64,000 bases of DNA, from positions 62,001 to 126,000 of the forward strand of contig CALIMH010000012.1 in assembly GCA_938028725.1 (NCBI GenBank), written 5' to 3'. Both the position numbers and the translations under genes were made by a program. The notes beneath the pieces are model-generated. The model was not told the origin of the DNA. It saw only the letters and a list, made by a program, of their open reading frames with translations, and did no database searches. Positions 45,334 to 54,213 of the stretch are shown one piece after another (positions within the stretch are counted from its first letter, which is position 1; each line of letters starts with the position of its first letter). The stretch is from an uncultured Anaerolineae bacterium (GTDB lineage Bacteria > Chloroflexota > Anaerolineae > J036 > Brachytrichaceae).

Positions 45334-45388
45334 GGCGTGGTTAGTTCTTGGTATGACAAGGGGCAGTAACGCTTATCGTGAGCAGGAT

Positions 45389-46921
45389 TCACTGCTGCTG
45401 GAGAGTAAGCTCGGTCAGCCGATCGACGAAGGGCTGAAGCGCGGGGAAGAGGTGGATGTACACCTCGCTGTAGAGCTTGTCGTATGCAGCCGCCACATCG
45501 GAGCGCGGCTCGAAGCGCTGGCCCGTGCGGGTCATCGCCGCGGCAGCAGCTTGGATGTTGGGGTACCAACCCACGGCTGCGGCAGCCAGAATGCCGGCCC
45601 CCAGGCAAGTTGCCTCCGCCGTCTCGGCGCGGACAACTGGCACGCGCGTGACATCGGCCATGATTTGGCACCACAAGGCGCTCTTGCTGCCGCCCCCCAT
45701 CGTGATGTATTCGCGCAACTGCACGCCGGTGGCTTTCATCACGGCGTCGCCGGCCAGCCGTTGCTCAAAGGCGATGCCCTCGAGGATCGCGCGGTAGAAG
45801 TGCTCGCGGCCATGTGTGCCGGTCCAGCCAATCACGATGCCGGTTGCAGCGGGATCCCAGTAGGGGTTCATCACGTTGTTCCAGTACGGCACCAACATGA
45901 GGCCGATGCTGCCGGGCGGCAGCTTGGCGGCGGCTGCCTCCAGGATTTCCTCGGCGACAAGCGGCAAATTCAGCTTGCGCAGATCATGCGCGAACTTCTC
46001 CACAAACCAATTGATCGTGAACACCCCGCCTTTCAAGGCGTGCTCCAAGAAGTAGGCGCCGGGCAAGGGCGCGCTCATGGTGCGAAAGGCGAGGTCATAC
46101 ACGTAGGCGGGGCTGAAGAAGCCGCCGATGATGCACGTCCCCAAGTTCAAATAAGCGCGGTCTGCGGTGGTGATGTTGGCGCCTAAGCCTGCTGCCTGGC
46201 CGTCGCCCAAGGCGGCGATCACGGGTAAGCCCTGGGGCAGGCCGGTGGCGGCAGCAGCCTCCGCGCTGACGCGGCCAATCTCTTGACCCACCGGCACCAG
46301 CTCGCAGAGTTGGTCCTCACGCAGGCCGACAAGGTTGAGCATGTCGCGCGACCAAGTGCCGGATTGGATGTCCAGCAGGCCGGTGGGGTCGGCGCTAGCT
46401 GGCGTGGTGCGAAATTGTCTGGTCAAGCGATGCACCAAGAAGCTGTGCACCTCCATGACTTTGTGGGCGCGGCGGAGGACCTCCGGCTCGTGCTGCTTGA
46501 GCCACAGCATCTTGGTCACGGAGACGGCAATAGAGAGCGGCTTGCCGGTGATGCGATGGAACGCCTCTTTGCCGAGGGAGCGCTCGATGTCCACCAGTTG
46601 CGGGCGGCTGCGCTCATCCATCCAGGTGATCGCCTTTCGGATGGGGCGACCGTCGCGATCCACGAGAGTGAAAGTCTCACGTTGATGGGTGAGGCAAATG
46701 GCTGCTGCGCGGCTTAGGTCGAGCTGCGCGCCGAGGTCGCGCAGCGCATGCACCAGCCCCTCCCACCATTGCTCTGCATCTTGTTCGTACCAGCCGAGCT
46801 GGGGGGAGGAAAGTTGAAAGGCGGCGCGGCCCTCGGCCAGCGGCTGGCCATGGCGATCCCAAGCGATGGCTTTGCAGGAAGTGGTGCTGCTATCTACGCC
46901 AATGACGAAGTGGTCCGACAT
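45389..46921 (-). CDS. FGGY-family carbohydrate kinase (xylulokinase-like)
   Basis: This sugar or polyol kinase has 510 residues. The start at 46921 gives SDHFVIGVDSSTTSCKAIAWD, the phosphate-1 motif of the ASKHA fold; the longer frame adds 17 unmatched residues. Other marks are LTHQRETFTLVDRDG, ITWMDERSRPQL, the central LGDGQAAGLGANI and the C-terminal ITMGGGSKSALWCQIMADV...EATCLGAGILAA. FGGY kinases act on xylulose, ribulose, glycerol, fuculose or erythritol; which one is not readable from motifs. It lies directly downstream of the binding protein gene (72-base gap). Confidence 0.88.
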   Translation of the reverse strand: MSDHFVIGVDSSTTSCKAIAWDRHGQPLAEGRAAFQLSSPQLGWYEQDAEQWWEGLVHALRDLGAQLDLSRAAAICLTHQRETFTLVDRDGRPIRKAITWMDERSRPQLVDIERSLGKEAFHRITGKPLSIAVSVTKMLWLKQHEPEVLRRAHKVMEVHSFLVHRLTRQFRTTPASADPTGLLDIQSGTWSRDMLNLVGLREDQLCELVPVGQEIGRVSAEAAAATGLPQGLPVIAALGDGQAAGLGANITTADRAYLNLGTCIIGGFFSPAYVYDLAFRTMSAPLPGAYFLEHALKGGVFTINWFVEKFAHDLRKLNLPLVAEEILEAAAAKLPPGSIGLMLVPYWNNVMNPYWDPAATGIVIGWTGTHGREHFYRAILEGIAFEQRLAGDAVMKATGVQLREYITMGGGSKSALWCQIMADVTRVPVVRAETAEATCLGAGILAAAAVGWYPNIQAAAAAMTRTGQRFEPRSDVAAAYDKLYSEVYIHLFPALQPFVDRLTELTLQQQ

Positions 46922-46993
46922 ACGTGAAACAAGGTGCTGCTGACCTCTGACAAGCAGAGGCCAGCAGCACAACGATGGGGCTCAGGGCGTGGA

Positions 46994-48556
46994 TCAGACA
47001 ACGCCGTACTCGCGCATTGCCTGAAGCGCCTTCTCGGTTTTCTCTTGAATGGCCTTCAGGGTGTCTTCGATGCTCTGCTGCTTGGTGGTCATCTTGCCGT
47101 ACTCCACCGCGTTCACATCGGTGGCCAGCGCAGCCCACTGTGGCAGGTGTGGCTCGGTTCCCATGCGCGACTCAATGGCGCGGCGGGTGACCTCGAAGTG
47201 GCGCGTGGTGCCGGGCGTTACCTTGTTGTTGGCCAGCACGCGTGGGTCGGTGTAGTTGCTGGCGCGGACGGGCACGTTGGCGCCTTGGGCGTTGGCGCGA
47301 GCGGTGAGGTCAGCGCTGGTAGCCCACTGCAAGAAGATCCACGCAGCGTCGGGGTTGGGCGCATAGCGGCTAATGGCCAAGCACGAACCGCCCTGGTGGC
47401 TAATGCCGGGGGTCTCGTCGTAGCCGCACTGCTCGCGGGGGCGCAGCTTGACTTCCTTGGGGCAATCAGCGGCCTCCACCAAGCCAACGACCTTGCTGCG
47501 CGAGGGGTCGTCGAAGCCGGGGAAGAACTCGCCCCAGGAGATGAAGATGCCGGCTTTGCCCTGGGTGAAGGCGTCGCCTTGGCCACCCCAATCCCAGCCG
47601 GTCACGCCGGGGTCCATGTAATTGCCCAGCTCCATCATGTAGCGCATGCCCTCGATGTTCTCCTCGGCGGTGTACATCGGCCGGCCGTCGGCGTCGAAGT
47701 GCGCGCCGCCATGCGACCACATCCACGCTGTGGCATCGCACTGCAGCGCATAGTGCCCCGACTTCCACTGGCCGACTGTGCCCATAATGCCCTGACCGCT
47801 CTTCGCTTCGTGGATAGCCTTGACAACTTCCATGTACTCCTGCATGGTGGTGGGCACTTTGAGCTTCAGTTCCTCGAAGATGTCCTTTCGGTACATCATG
47901 ATGAAAATCGGGATGTCGAACGGCACGCCGATCTTAGTGCCCTTGTAGCTGGCGATGTCGCGCACGAGCTGCGGCAGGAAGTCGTCGAAGTTGTAGTCGG
48001 GGTAGGCGAGGTCTTTCTTGGCCAGCAGCTCGTCAACGGGGATAGAGTCGTTCACGAAGCGGCCGAGCCATGCTTGGTCCCAATAGTAGATGTCGCTTTG
48101 GCCTTTGCCGCCAGTCGCGCCAACCACCGTGTCTTGGATGGTCTTGGCGAGCACCTGGTCGAGCGGCACAATCTCCCAGTCCACTTCAATGCCGGTGAGG
48201 GGCGTGAACTCCTCCTTCATCAGCTTGCTGATGACCAGGCCGGGCGAGGTGTTCTCCGACACGATCTTGATACGGGTGCCGCGGAACTTGCCGCCCACCT
48301 CCTTGAGGAACTGCTGTTGCGGCGTGAGGCTGCCGCTGCCCATAGAGGCGTCCACTTTGGGCGTCTCAACTTTTGGTGCGGTCTCGACTGGGGTGGGACG
48401 CGCTGGGGCGCATCCGCCCAAGTACCAGGCGCTGCTGAATCCAAAGCCGGCGAAAGCAGCAGCGCGGATGAACTCGCGACGGCTGATTTTACCGACGCGC
48501 AGCTTCTCGGCCATCTTGGCGACGTACAGCCTTTGTTGGCGATCCCGTTCGTTCAT
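46994..48556 (-). CDS. Tat-exported ABC sugar-binding lipoprotein (family 1)
   Basis: This extracellular solute-binding protein of 520 residues has a twin-arginine signal (ISRREFIRAAAFAGFGFSSA, starting near residue 24) ending in a lipobox LGGC. A Pro/Val/Glu-rich linker precedes a family-1 carbohydrate-binding domain with GVPFDIPIFIMMYRKDIFEEL, TAEENIEGMRYMM and GKAGIFISWGEF. It is the receptor of the permease pair encoded just upstream. The GGGAGG Shine-Dalgarno is at about 48570. Members with this signal are common in Chloroflexota. Confidence 0.92.
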   Translation of the reverse strand: MNERDRQQRLYVAKMAEKLRVGKISRREFIRAAAFAGFGFSSAWYLGGCAPARPTPVETAPKVETPKVDASMGSGSLTPQQQFLKEVGGKFRGTRIKIVSENTSPGLVISKLMKEEFTPLTGIEVDWEIVPLDQVLAKTIQDTVVGATGGKGQSDIYYWDQAWLGRFVNDSIPVDELLAKKDLAYPDYNFDDFLPQLVRDIASYKGTKIGVPFDIPIFIMMYRKDIFEELKLKVPTTMQEYMEVVKAIHEAKSGQGIMGTVGQWKSGHYALQCDATAWMWSHGGAHFDADGRPMYTAEENIEGMRYMMELGNYMDPGVTGWDWGGQGDAFTQGKAGIFISWGEFFPGFDDPSRSKVVGLVEAADCPKEVKLRPREQCGYDETPGISHQGGSCLAISRYAPNPDAAWIFLQWATSADLTARANAQGANVPVRASNYTDPRVLANNKVTPGTTRHFEVTRRAIESRMGTEPHLPQWAALATDVNAVEYGKMTTKQQSIEDTLKAIQEKTEKALQAMREYGVV

Positions 48557-48756
48557 TGCTCTTTCCTCCCTTTGAGTGTGAGTGATCTAAAAACTGACAA
48601 AACCGATGACAAGACAACCTTCAAGCTAGCTCGCTGCCACCTAGCCTGCACCGAGGGGCAGCGCAAGGCAGCTTGTTCTTGCGCGAGCAAGTGTGCGGGT
48701 TCTCGGGTGGGTGAGGTATTAGGTTGGGCTATCACCTCCGTATTGAAGATTCGTCA

Positions 48757-48780
48757 GCCGCGAAGTGTGTCACTTGCGGC
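48757..48780 (-). terminator. Hairpin between permease and binding-protein genes
   Basis: A 10-bp stem with one bulged G (GCCGC and AAGTG against CACTT and GCGGC, loop TGT) lies 8 bases past the second permease stop. The 231-base gap that follows up to the binding-protein gene holds no other feature I can name. It may be a partial terminator or a stabilising 3' structure that sets different expression of the two halves. Confidence 0.5.
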
Positions 48781-48787
48781 GATGACG

Positions 48788-49783
48788 TCACCCTTTGATG
48801 GCACCCATCGTGAGGCCGCGCACGAGGTTGCGCTGCACGATGAGCACGAAGATAAACACCGGCACCATCGCTGTGGTGCTAACGGCAGCCAACGCTCCCC
48901 ATTCTGTGCCCGCTGCAGACACGTCGAACGTAGAGCCAAACACCGGCACCGTGCGGAATTGGGTGCGCGTGACGGTCAACGTGAGCAAAAACTCGTTCCA
49001 CGAGGTGATGAAGGCGAGGATCGCAGCGGCTGCCATGCCGGGCAGTGCGTAGTGCCAAATCACCTTGGTGAAAGCTTGCCAGCGTGTGCACCCATCCACC
49101 ATTGCTGCCTCGTCCAGGTCGGTTGGGATGTCGTCGAAGAAGCTCTTCAGCAGTAGCGTGCTGAGCGGCAAATTGACTACCACGTGCACGAGCAGCACGC
49201 CCAGCAGCGAATCGTAGAGCACGCTTGTCCCCTTGCCAAAGATCGCCGAGAAAAGGCGCTGGTCGGCCTGGGTGTATAGCCAGAACAAGGGGAACATTGC
49301 CACCACCGGCGGCATCATACGTGTGCTCAAAATCCACGTGATCAGGTTGTTGCGGATGCGGAACTGAAAGCGGCTGAGCGCGTAGGCCGATGGGGTCGCC
49401 AAGCTGATAGAGATGATCGTGCTCAGCACACCAATCACCACGCTGTTGACCAGCGAGGGGATGACGTAGTAGTCGCCAGCGGCCCCGCTGTAGATAACGC
49501 CGGTCTTTGCGCCGATGGTGGGATCCATGCCTAGTATCACTACCTGATACCAATCGAAAATGGGCTCGGAGAAGATGACCGGCGGCCAAGTCATGGTGTA
49601 GGGCAGCGGCTTGACCGACACCAAGAACCAATACACGATGGGCGAGAAGAAGATCAGCGCGATGATCGCGGCAACTGTCGTTTGGACGATCACCTCACGC
49701 CGGTGACGAGCGCGCATCGCGCGTGCGGCCCGTGCAGCATCGGCTCTCGCGACCTCCGTAGCAGCAAGCGGGGTTACTGCCAT
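48788..49783 (-). CDS. Carbohydrate ABC transporter permease (MalG type)
   Basis: This inner-membrane permease has 331 residues and six predicted helices, after a charged alanine-rich N-terminus of about 35 residues. The EAA loop is DLDEAAMVDGCTRWQAFTKVIWHYALPGM, the coupling helix for the ATPase. It forms a pair with the gene upstream (36-base gap). No ATPase gene is in the locus, so a shared MsmX/UgpC-like ATPase elsewhere is implied. The insert at about 80-95 (MDPTIGAKTGVIYSGAAGD) is longer than usual. Confidence 0.92.
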   Translation of the reverse strand: MAVTPLAATEVARADAARAARAMRARHRREVIVQTTVAAIIALIFFSPIVYWFLVSVKPLPYTMTWPPVIFSEPIFDWYQVVILGMDPTIGAKTGVIYSGAAGDYYVIPSLVNSVVIGVLSTIISISLATPSAYALSRFQFRIRNNLITWILSTRMMPPVVAMFPLFWLYTQADQRLFSAIFGKGTSVLYDSLLGVLLVHVVVNLPLSTLLLKSFFDDIPTDLDEAAMVDGCTRWQAFTKVIWHYALPGMAAAAILAFITSWNEFLLTLTVTRTQFRTVPVFGSTFDVSAAGTEWGALAAVSTTAMVPVFIFVLIVQRNLVRGLTMGAIKG

Positions 49784-49819
49784 GGGTGTTCCTCCTGGTT
49801 CGTCACGTCAGTCCGTAGG

Positions 49820-50722
49820 TCAGAACTTCACTTTGAATAGGCGCATGTAGGCGTTGGTGATGATGATCGCCAGGATCAGCACCACAATGCCGACCACAGA
49901 AACCATGCCCCATTCGATGCTCTTGTGCATACGGTAAGCAAAATGACTGATCGTCTCAGAATTGCCGCCGGGCCCTCCGCTGGTCATGATGGCGACGTAG
50001 TCGAACAAGCGCAACAAATCAACTATGCGGAACAAGATGACGACCGCGAGCACGTTGCGCAGCAAGGGCAGCTTGATCTCCCAGAACAACTGCCAGCGAT
50101 TTGCGCCGTCCACAATGGCGGCCTCGATTGGCTCATGAGGCATTGCCTTGAGGCCTGCCAACACGATCAACGCGACGAACGGTGTCCACTGCCACACGTC
50201 AACGATCAGCAGACCCAACAAGACGTTGCGCCCTGTCCCGCCGATCAGTGGCTCTGTGCGGTCAATCACGTTGAGCGCATAGAGGATGTTGGAAACGATC
50301 CCATAGTCGGCGTTCTGCAAGAAGCGAAACATGAGGCCAGAGATCACAGGCGGCACAACCATTGGCAAGATGAACAGCGATTGCCACAAGCTGCGCAGTT
50401 TCACCTGATTGCGGTCAAACGCTAGTGCGATCGCAATCCCGAGCACTAGCTCGGTGAGCAGCGCAGCGCCCCCAAAAATGAAGGTGGTGCGGAACGACTT
50501 GAGGAAGTCGGCGTTGGTGAGTAGGTCAATCCAGTTGTTAGGGAAGTTCCAGCGGAACGCCTTCGTCATTGGGTCGAAGCGGTGGAAGCTGATAACAACG
50601 TTAAAGATGAAAGGATAGACGCTATAGACAAACAGCAGGACGATGATGGGCAGCAGCCAAATCCATGGCCGTTCGCTCGACCAAAATGGTGGCCTGCGCT
50701 TGCGAGCGCCGCTCTCAGTCAT
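49820..50722 (-). CDS. Carbohydrate ABC transporter permease (MalF type)
   Basis: This 300-residue permease has six helices and the EAA loop EPIEAAIVDGANRWQLFWEIKLPLLRNV. It is the first gene of the catabolic operon and lies 50 bases downstream of a palindromic operator and a promoter. It partners the MalG-type permease that follows. Confidence 0.92.
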   Translation of the reverse strand: MTESGARKRRPPFWSSERPWIWLLPIIVLLFVYSVYPFIFNVVISFHRFDPMTKAFRWNFPNNWIDLLTNADFLKSFRTTFIFGGAALLTELVLGIAIALAFDRNQVKLRSLWQSLFILPMVVPPVISGLMFRFLQNADYGIVSNILYALNVIDRTEPLIGGTGRNVLLGLLIVDVWQWTPFVALIVLAGLKAMPHEPIEAAIVDGANRWQLFWEIKLPLLRNVLAVVILFRIVDLLRLFDYVAIMTSGGPGGNSETISHFAYRMHKSIEWGMVSVVGIVVLILAIIITNAYMRLFKVKF

Positions 50723-50772
50723 GCTCCTGTTTTCCTCTGGTGTTTCTCAGGTTGATGCTTGGACAAGCGTAA

Positions 50773-50796
50773 CTGCTGTGCACATATGCACAGCAG
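50773..50796. promoter_or_regulatory. Palindromic operator of the carbohydrate operon
   Basis: CTGCTGTGCA is followed after 4 bases (CATA) by its exact reverse complement TGCACAGCAG. The 24-bp site sits 12 bases downstream of the -10 hexamer, so it should overlap the transcription start or the first bases of the leader. That is a normal place for a LacI- or GntR-family repressor site. No regulator gene is next to it. Confidence 0.65.
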
Positions 50797-50808
50797 GAGT
50801 GATTGGCG

Positions 50809-50837
50809 ATTATATCCAAACTTTAGGCGCGGATGAA
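50809..50837 (-). promoter_or_regulatory. Promoter of the carbohydrate transport/catabolism operon
   Basis: The minus strand has a perfect TATAAT (50809-50814) with a weak -35 TTCATC (50832-50837) at 17-bp spacing. It lies about 90 bases before the MalF-type permease start. The weak -35 suggests activation or derepression control. Confidence 0.6.
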
Positions 50838-50923
50838 CGGGGTGAACGCGGGGGCGATCCTGTGGCGCATGCCACCAGCTCCGGCTCGGATATCGTTTAT
50901 CATTGTGATTCAACTACCCTGCT

Positions 50924-52396
50924 ATGTCCCTGCAGATTTATAACGTGCTCACGCGCCGAAAAGAGCCTTTCGTGCCGCTGGTCGAGGGACAAGTCGGCAT
51001 CTACGTCTGCGGGCCGACAGTGTACGACCACGCGCACTTAGGCCACGCCAAGACGTACGTCTCGTTTGACGTGGTGGTGCGCTGGCTGCGCTACAGTGGC
51101 TACAAGGTGCGCTACGTGCAGAACATCACCGATGTCGGCCACTTGCTCGACGACGGCGAGGACCGCATCATAAGAGGCGCCAAACGCGAGCGTGTTGAGC
51201 CGATGGAGATCGTCGAGCGCTACATGCGCTCCTATTTCGAGGACATGGACGCGCTCGGCGTGCAGCGGCCCAACATCTCGCCGCGCGCCTCGGCGCATAT
51301 CCCAGAGCAAATCGAGATGATCAAAGCGCTGATCGCCAAGGGCCATGCCTACGAGGTCAACGGATCGGTGTATTTCAGCGTTGAGTCTTACCCAGAGTAT
51401 GGCAAGCTGAGCGGCCGGCGCATTGAGGAGATGGAGGCCGGCAGCCGCGTGGCCGTGCGCGAGGAGAAGCGCCACCCGATGGACTTCGCTCTGTGGATTC
51501 GCGCGCCGGAAAACCACATCCTGAAGTGGCCATCGCCATGGGGCTGGGGCTATCCTGGCTGGCACATCGAGTGCTCTGCTATGAGCACCAAATACCTCGG
51601 TGCCACTTTCGATATCCACGGCGGTGGCATAGACAACATCTTCCCCCATAACGAATGCGAGATCGCGCAAAGCGAATGCGCACACGGCGCACCCTTCGCC
51701 CGTTACTGGATGCTCACTGGCAGCCTGCTGGTCAACGGCGTGAAGATGAGCAAGTCCCTCGGTAACTTCCGCACTATCAAAGATGCCTTGCAATCGTATC
51801 GGCCAGAGGCGCTGCGCTTCTTCATTCTCTCGAACAAGTACAGCAGCCCGGCCGATTACAGCGATGAGTCGCTCCAGGCAGCCACCAAGGGATGGGAGCG
51901 GCTGCACAACACATGGCGGCGCGCCCAAGAGGCGCTCAAATCGCCGGACACGCTGGCCCACAGCGACCACAGCACTGCTGAGATGACCAGCAACCTGCTC
52001 GAAACCCTTGACCAATACCGCCTGAAGTTTGTCAGCGCCATGAACGACGACTTCAACACGCCGCTCGCCATCGGCGCGTTGCAAGATATGTCCACTGACC
52101 TCAACCGCTGGCTGGACAAGGGCATCGCCACGCCAAAAGTGGTGGAGCAGGCGTTGGAGATTTACCACTCCTTCGGCAGCGAAGTGCTCGGATTGCTGCG
52201 TGGCGAAGCGCAGCAGAGCGGCAGTGCCGAGCGAGAGGCCGCCTTAATCGAGATGCTGATTGAGCTGCGCGCGCAAGCACGCAGGGCGAGAGACTTCGCT
52301 GCTGCCGACGCCATCCGCGATCGGCTTGCCAAGTTGGGCGTGATCTTGGAGGACACCCCCCAAGGCACCCGCTGGCGCATCACCAACGTCAACTAG
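50924..52396 (+). CDS. cysS: Cysteinyl-tRNA synthetase
   Basis: CysS charges tRNA-Cys. The 490 residues have the zinc-binding N-terminus [19 protein letters not shown] (HIGH motif as HLGH), the second zinc cysteine in [27 protein letters not shown] and KMSKSLGN. The DALR-type anticodon-binding helix bundle follows. It is divergent from the carbohydrate operon and followed with no gap by the Ntn-hydrolase gene. Confidence 0.97.
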   Translation: MSLQIYNVLTRRKEPFVPLVEGQVGIYVCGPTVYDHAHLGHAKTYVSFDVVVRWLRYSGYKVRYVQNITDVGHLLDDGEDRIIRGAKRERVEPMEIVERYMRSYFEDMDALGVQRPNISPRASAHIPEQIEMIKALIAKGHAYEVNGSVYFSVESYPEYGKLSGRRIEEMEAGSRVAVREEKRHPMDFALWIRAPENHILKWPSPWGWGYPGWHIECSAMSTKYLGATFDIHGGGIDNIFPHNECEIAQSECAHGAPFARYWMLTGSLLVNGVKMSKSLGNFRTIKDALQSYRPEALRFFILSNKYSSPADYSDESLQAATKGWERLHNTWRRAQEALKSPDTLAHSDHSTAEMTSNLLETLDQYRLKFVSAMNDDFNTPLAIGALQDMSTDLNRWLDKGIATPKVVEQALEIYHSFGSEVLGLLRGEAQQSGSAEREAALIEMLIELRAQARRARDFAAADAIRDRLAKLGVILEDTPQGTRWRITNVN

Positions 52397-52398
52397 TG

Positions 52399-53349
52399 AT
52401 GCAAGGGCCGCCGCTGATTGTGGCCAACGCCGAAATCCGTGACGAGTTCATCGTCGCGGGCATGGAGCGCCTGCAAGCGGGCGCTCAAGCCCTCGAAGTG
52501 GCTGAGTATGTCGCTAGCTTGGTGGAGGATGACCCCGCTGAGCACACAGTCGGATACGGCGGTTTGCCAAACGTGCTCGGCCAAGTGGAGTTGGACGCTT
52601 CGATCATGGACGGCGCAACGTTGCGCGCCGGCGCGGTGGCGGCCTTGCATGGCTTTCGACATCCGATCCGCGTGGCGCGTCAGGTGATGGAGCGATTGCC
52701 TCACGTGTTGCTGGTCGGCGAAGGCGCCAATCGCTTTGCTGCGGAGATCGGCGCTGAGCGGCGTGTGATGATCTCGCCGGGGGCAGCCGTTGCGTGGGCG
52801 CAGCGCCTCCAGGCGATCTGCGCTGACGGTGAGCCGCTCGACACCATCGAGTTGGCCACGCGCGCCTTGCGAGCATCCCAGGGCAGCGACACGATGAACG
52901 TGATCGTGCGCGACAGCGCCGGCAACCTGTCCAGCGCGGTCACCACTTCTGGCATTGCTTGGAAATACCCCGGCCGGCTAGGCGACTCGCCCATCATCGG
53001 CGCGGGCAACTACTGCGACAATCGCTACGGCGCAGCGACGTGCATGGGTCTGGGCGAAGCGGCGATCCGCGTGAGCGCTGCAGCTCAGGTGGTCACCTTG
53101 CTGCGGCTTGGTTGGACGGCGGAGGCTGCCGCACGAGAGGTGACCGGCCAGATCGCGCACCTGATCGGCACCTCCCACACACCCAACCACATGGCGCGCG
53201 CAGATTGGGTGCGCATTTTGGTGGTGGACGCTCAAGGCAACTTCAGCGCGGCAGCTACACGCCCAGGGCTTTCTTTTAAGGTGCACGTGGCTGGCGAGTC
53301 GCGCCCGCGCTTGTGCGAGGCAGCATCAGTTGGCGCGTCGCTGAGTTAG
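52399..53349 (+). CDS. N4-(beta-N-acetylglucosaminyl)-L-asparaginase / isoaspartyl peptidase family (Ntn hydrolase)
   Basis: This is a self-cleaving amidohydrolase of about 316 residues. The N-terminal half has HTVGYGGLPNVLGQVELDASIMDG, as in glycosylasparaginases, and the nucleophile after autocleavage is Thr165 in SDTMNVIVRDSAGNLSSAVTTSG. The second half has GDSPIIGAGNYCDN. It may split GlcNAc-Asn or isoaspartyl bonds. A GTG directly before the ATG overlaps the cysS stop; I chose the ATG at 52399. It may be read from the cysS promoter. Confidence 0.88.
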   Translation: MQGPPLIVANAEIRDEFIVAGMERLQAGAQALEVAEYVASLVEDDPAEHTVGYGGLPNVLGQVELDASIMDGATLRAGAVAALHGFRHPIRVARQVMERLPHVLLVGEGANRFAAEIGAERRVMISPGAAVAWAQRLQAICADGEPLDTIELATRALRASQGSDTMNVIVRDSAGNLSSAVTTSGIAWKYPGRLGDSPIIGAGNYCDNRYGAATCMGLGEAAIRVSAAAQVVTLLRLGWTAEAAAREVTGQIAHLIGTSHTPNHMARADWVRILVVDAQGNFSAAATRPGLSFKVHVAGESRPRLCEAASVGASLS

Positions 53350-53369
53350 GTTGACCGCCGACCATGGTG

Positions 53370-54167
53370 TCAATGGCGGCGCGCTTCCGCGACAACGTCC
53401 TCCAGCAAGCGCAGCAGGTCAGGGCCGCGCAAGTGAATCTGCGAGAGGCTCACGTTGAGCAGGAGATACACCCACGTCAGTACATCTTCGCCCAGTTGAA
53501 GCAGACCAAAGCGCGAGAAGCTGCTGCGCGGGACGGACACGTTGCCACTGAACGTCTGGCGGGTGATCACCCAACCTGCGCTCAGGCAGATGATGGCATC
53601 AGGAGAGTGTTCCGGCAGCAGCTCCCGCTGCTCGAACATCTCGCGCATGACGCGATGCAGCGCGCGCGGGTCGTCCGCCGTCTGCGCAAAGATGTAGCCC
53701 AGGTAGGGGTTGAGCGTGTCATTAGGCAGTTGGGCATAGCGCGCGCCGAACACAGCCAGGTGTTGCGTGGGCGTGATGTCGTGGGCCGTGGCGCGTGCGC
53801 GCGGCAGCTTCTTCAGCGCAGCCACCCGTTCCAGCGCCTGAGAGAATTGTGCTGCGTCGAGCTTTGGCTGCGCCTCGCAGATGGCGTAGACATACTCGCA
53901 AGGGATCAAGCTGTCTGCGAGGGGGATGCAATACCACTCGTCGTAGATCAACAAGCTGTTTGGCGCGCTGCAAGCCTCATGTGAGGCGAAGGCCTGGCCA
54001 ATGCGCATGCCGAAACGCCGTGGCAACAGAGGACGCAACAGATGTTCGGCGAAGTGCCAACGTTGTGCAGCGTGATCTAAGTGTGGTTGGAATAGGTGAC
54101 CGCTGCGCACCACCTGTTGGTAGAGAGGTCGCGTGTAAGCGCGAATCTCGTCCAGCAGTCTCATCAT
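53370..54167 (-). CDS. DUF6602-like protein of unknown function (degenerate nuclease-type motif)
   Basis: This 265-residue protein has no recognised function. Its centre follows the layout of the DUF6602 domain (a restriction-endonuclease-like fold): [22 protein letters not shown], then [24 protein letters not shown] and [13 protein letters not shown]. In DUF6602 the last segment normally reads VIEVKS, giving a D...ExK active site; here it is AICEAQ, so the catalytic lysine is missing. The C-terminal half (GVIx-like [22 protein letters not shown]) ends in a Leu-rich helix. It stands alone between the Ntn-hydrolase and idi genes. The assignment is tentative. Confidence 0.6.
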   Translation of the reverse strand: MMRLLDEIRAYTRPLYQQVVRSGHLFQPHLDHAAQRWHFAEHLLRPLLPRRFGMRIGQAFASHEACSAPNSLLIYDEWYCIPLADSLIPCEYVYAICEAQPKLDAAQFSQALERVAALKKLPRARATAHDITPTQHLAVFGARYAQLPNDTLNPYLGYIFAQTADDPRALHRVMREMFEQRELLPEHSPDAIICLSAGWVITRQTFSGNVSVPRSSFSRFGLLQLGEDVLTWVYLLLNVSLSQIHLRGPDLLRLLEDVVAEARRH

Positions 54168-54213
54168 GCAGTGCTTCGGAGGAACTTCTCCAGCGACCGA
54201 TGTCGTGTGGCCC

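Noticed and set aside
46934-49156. 740-codon open frame on the plus strand
   Set aside because: It lies antisense to the sugar-binding lipoprotein and permease genes, has no family motif and arises from GC-rich codon bias.
53370-54167. Antiviral defence island around the DUF6602-like gene
   Set aside because: Neighbours are housekeeping genes (cysS, idi, acpP); there is no methyltransferase, helicase or toxin partner, and the nuclease motif is incomplete.
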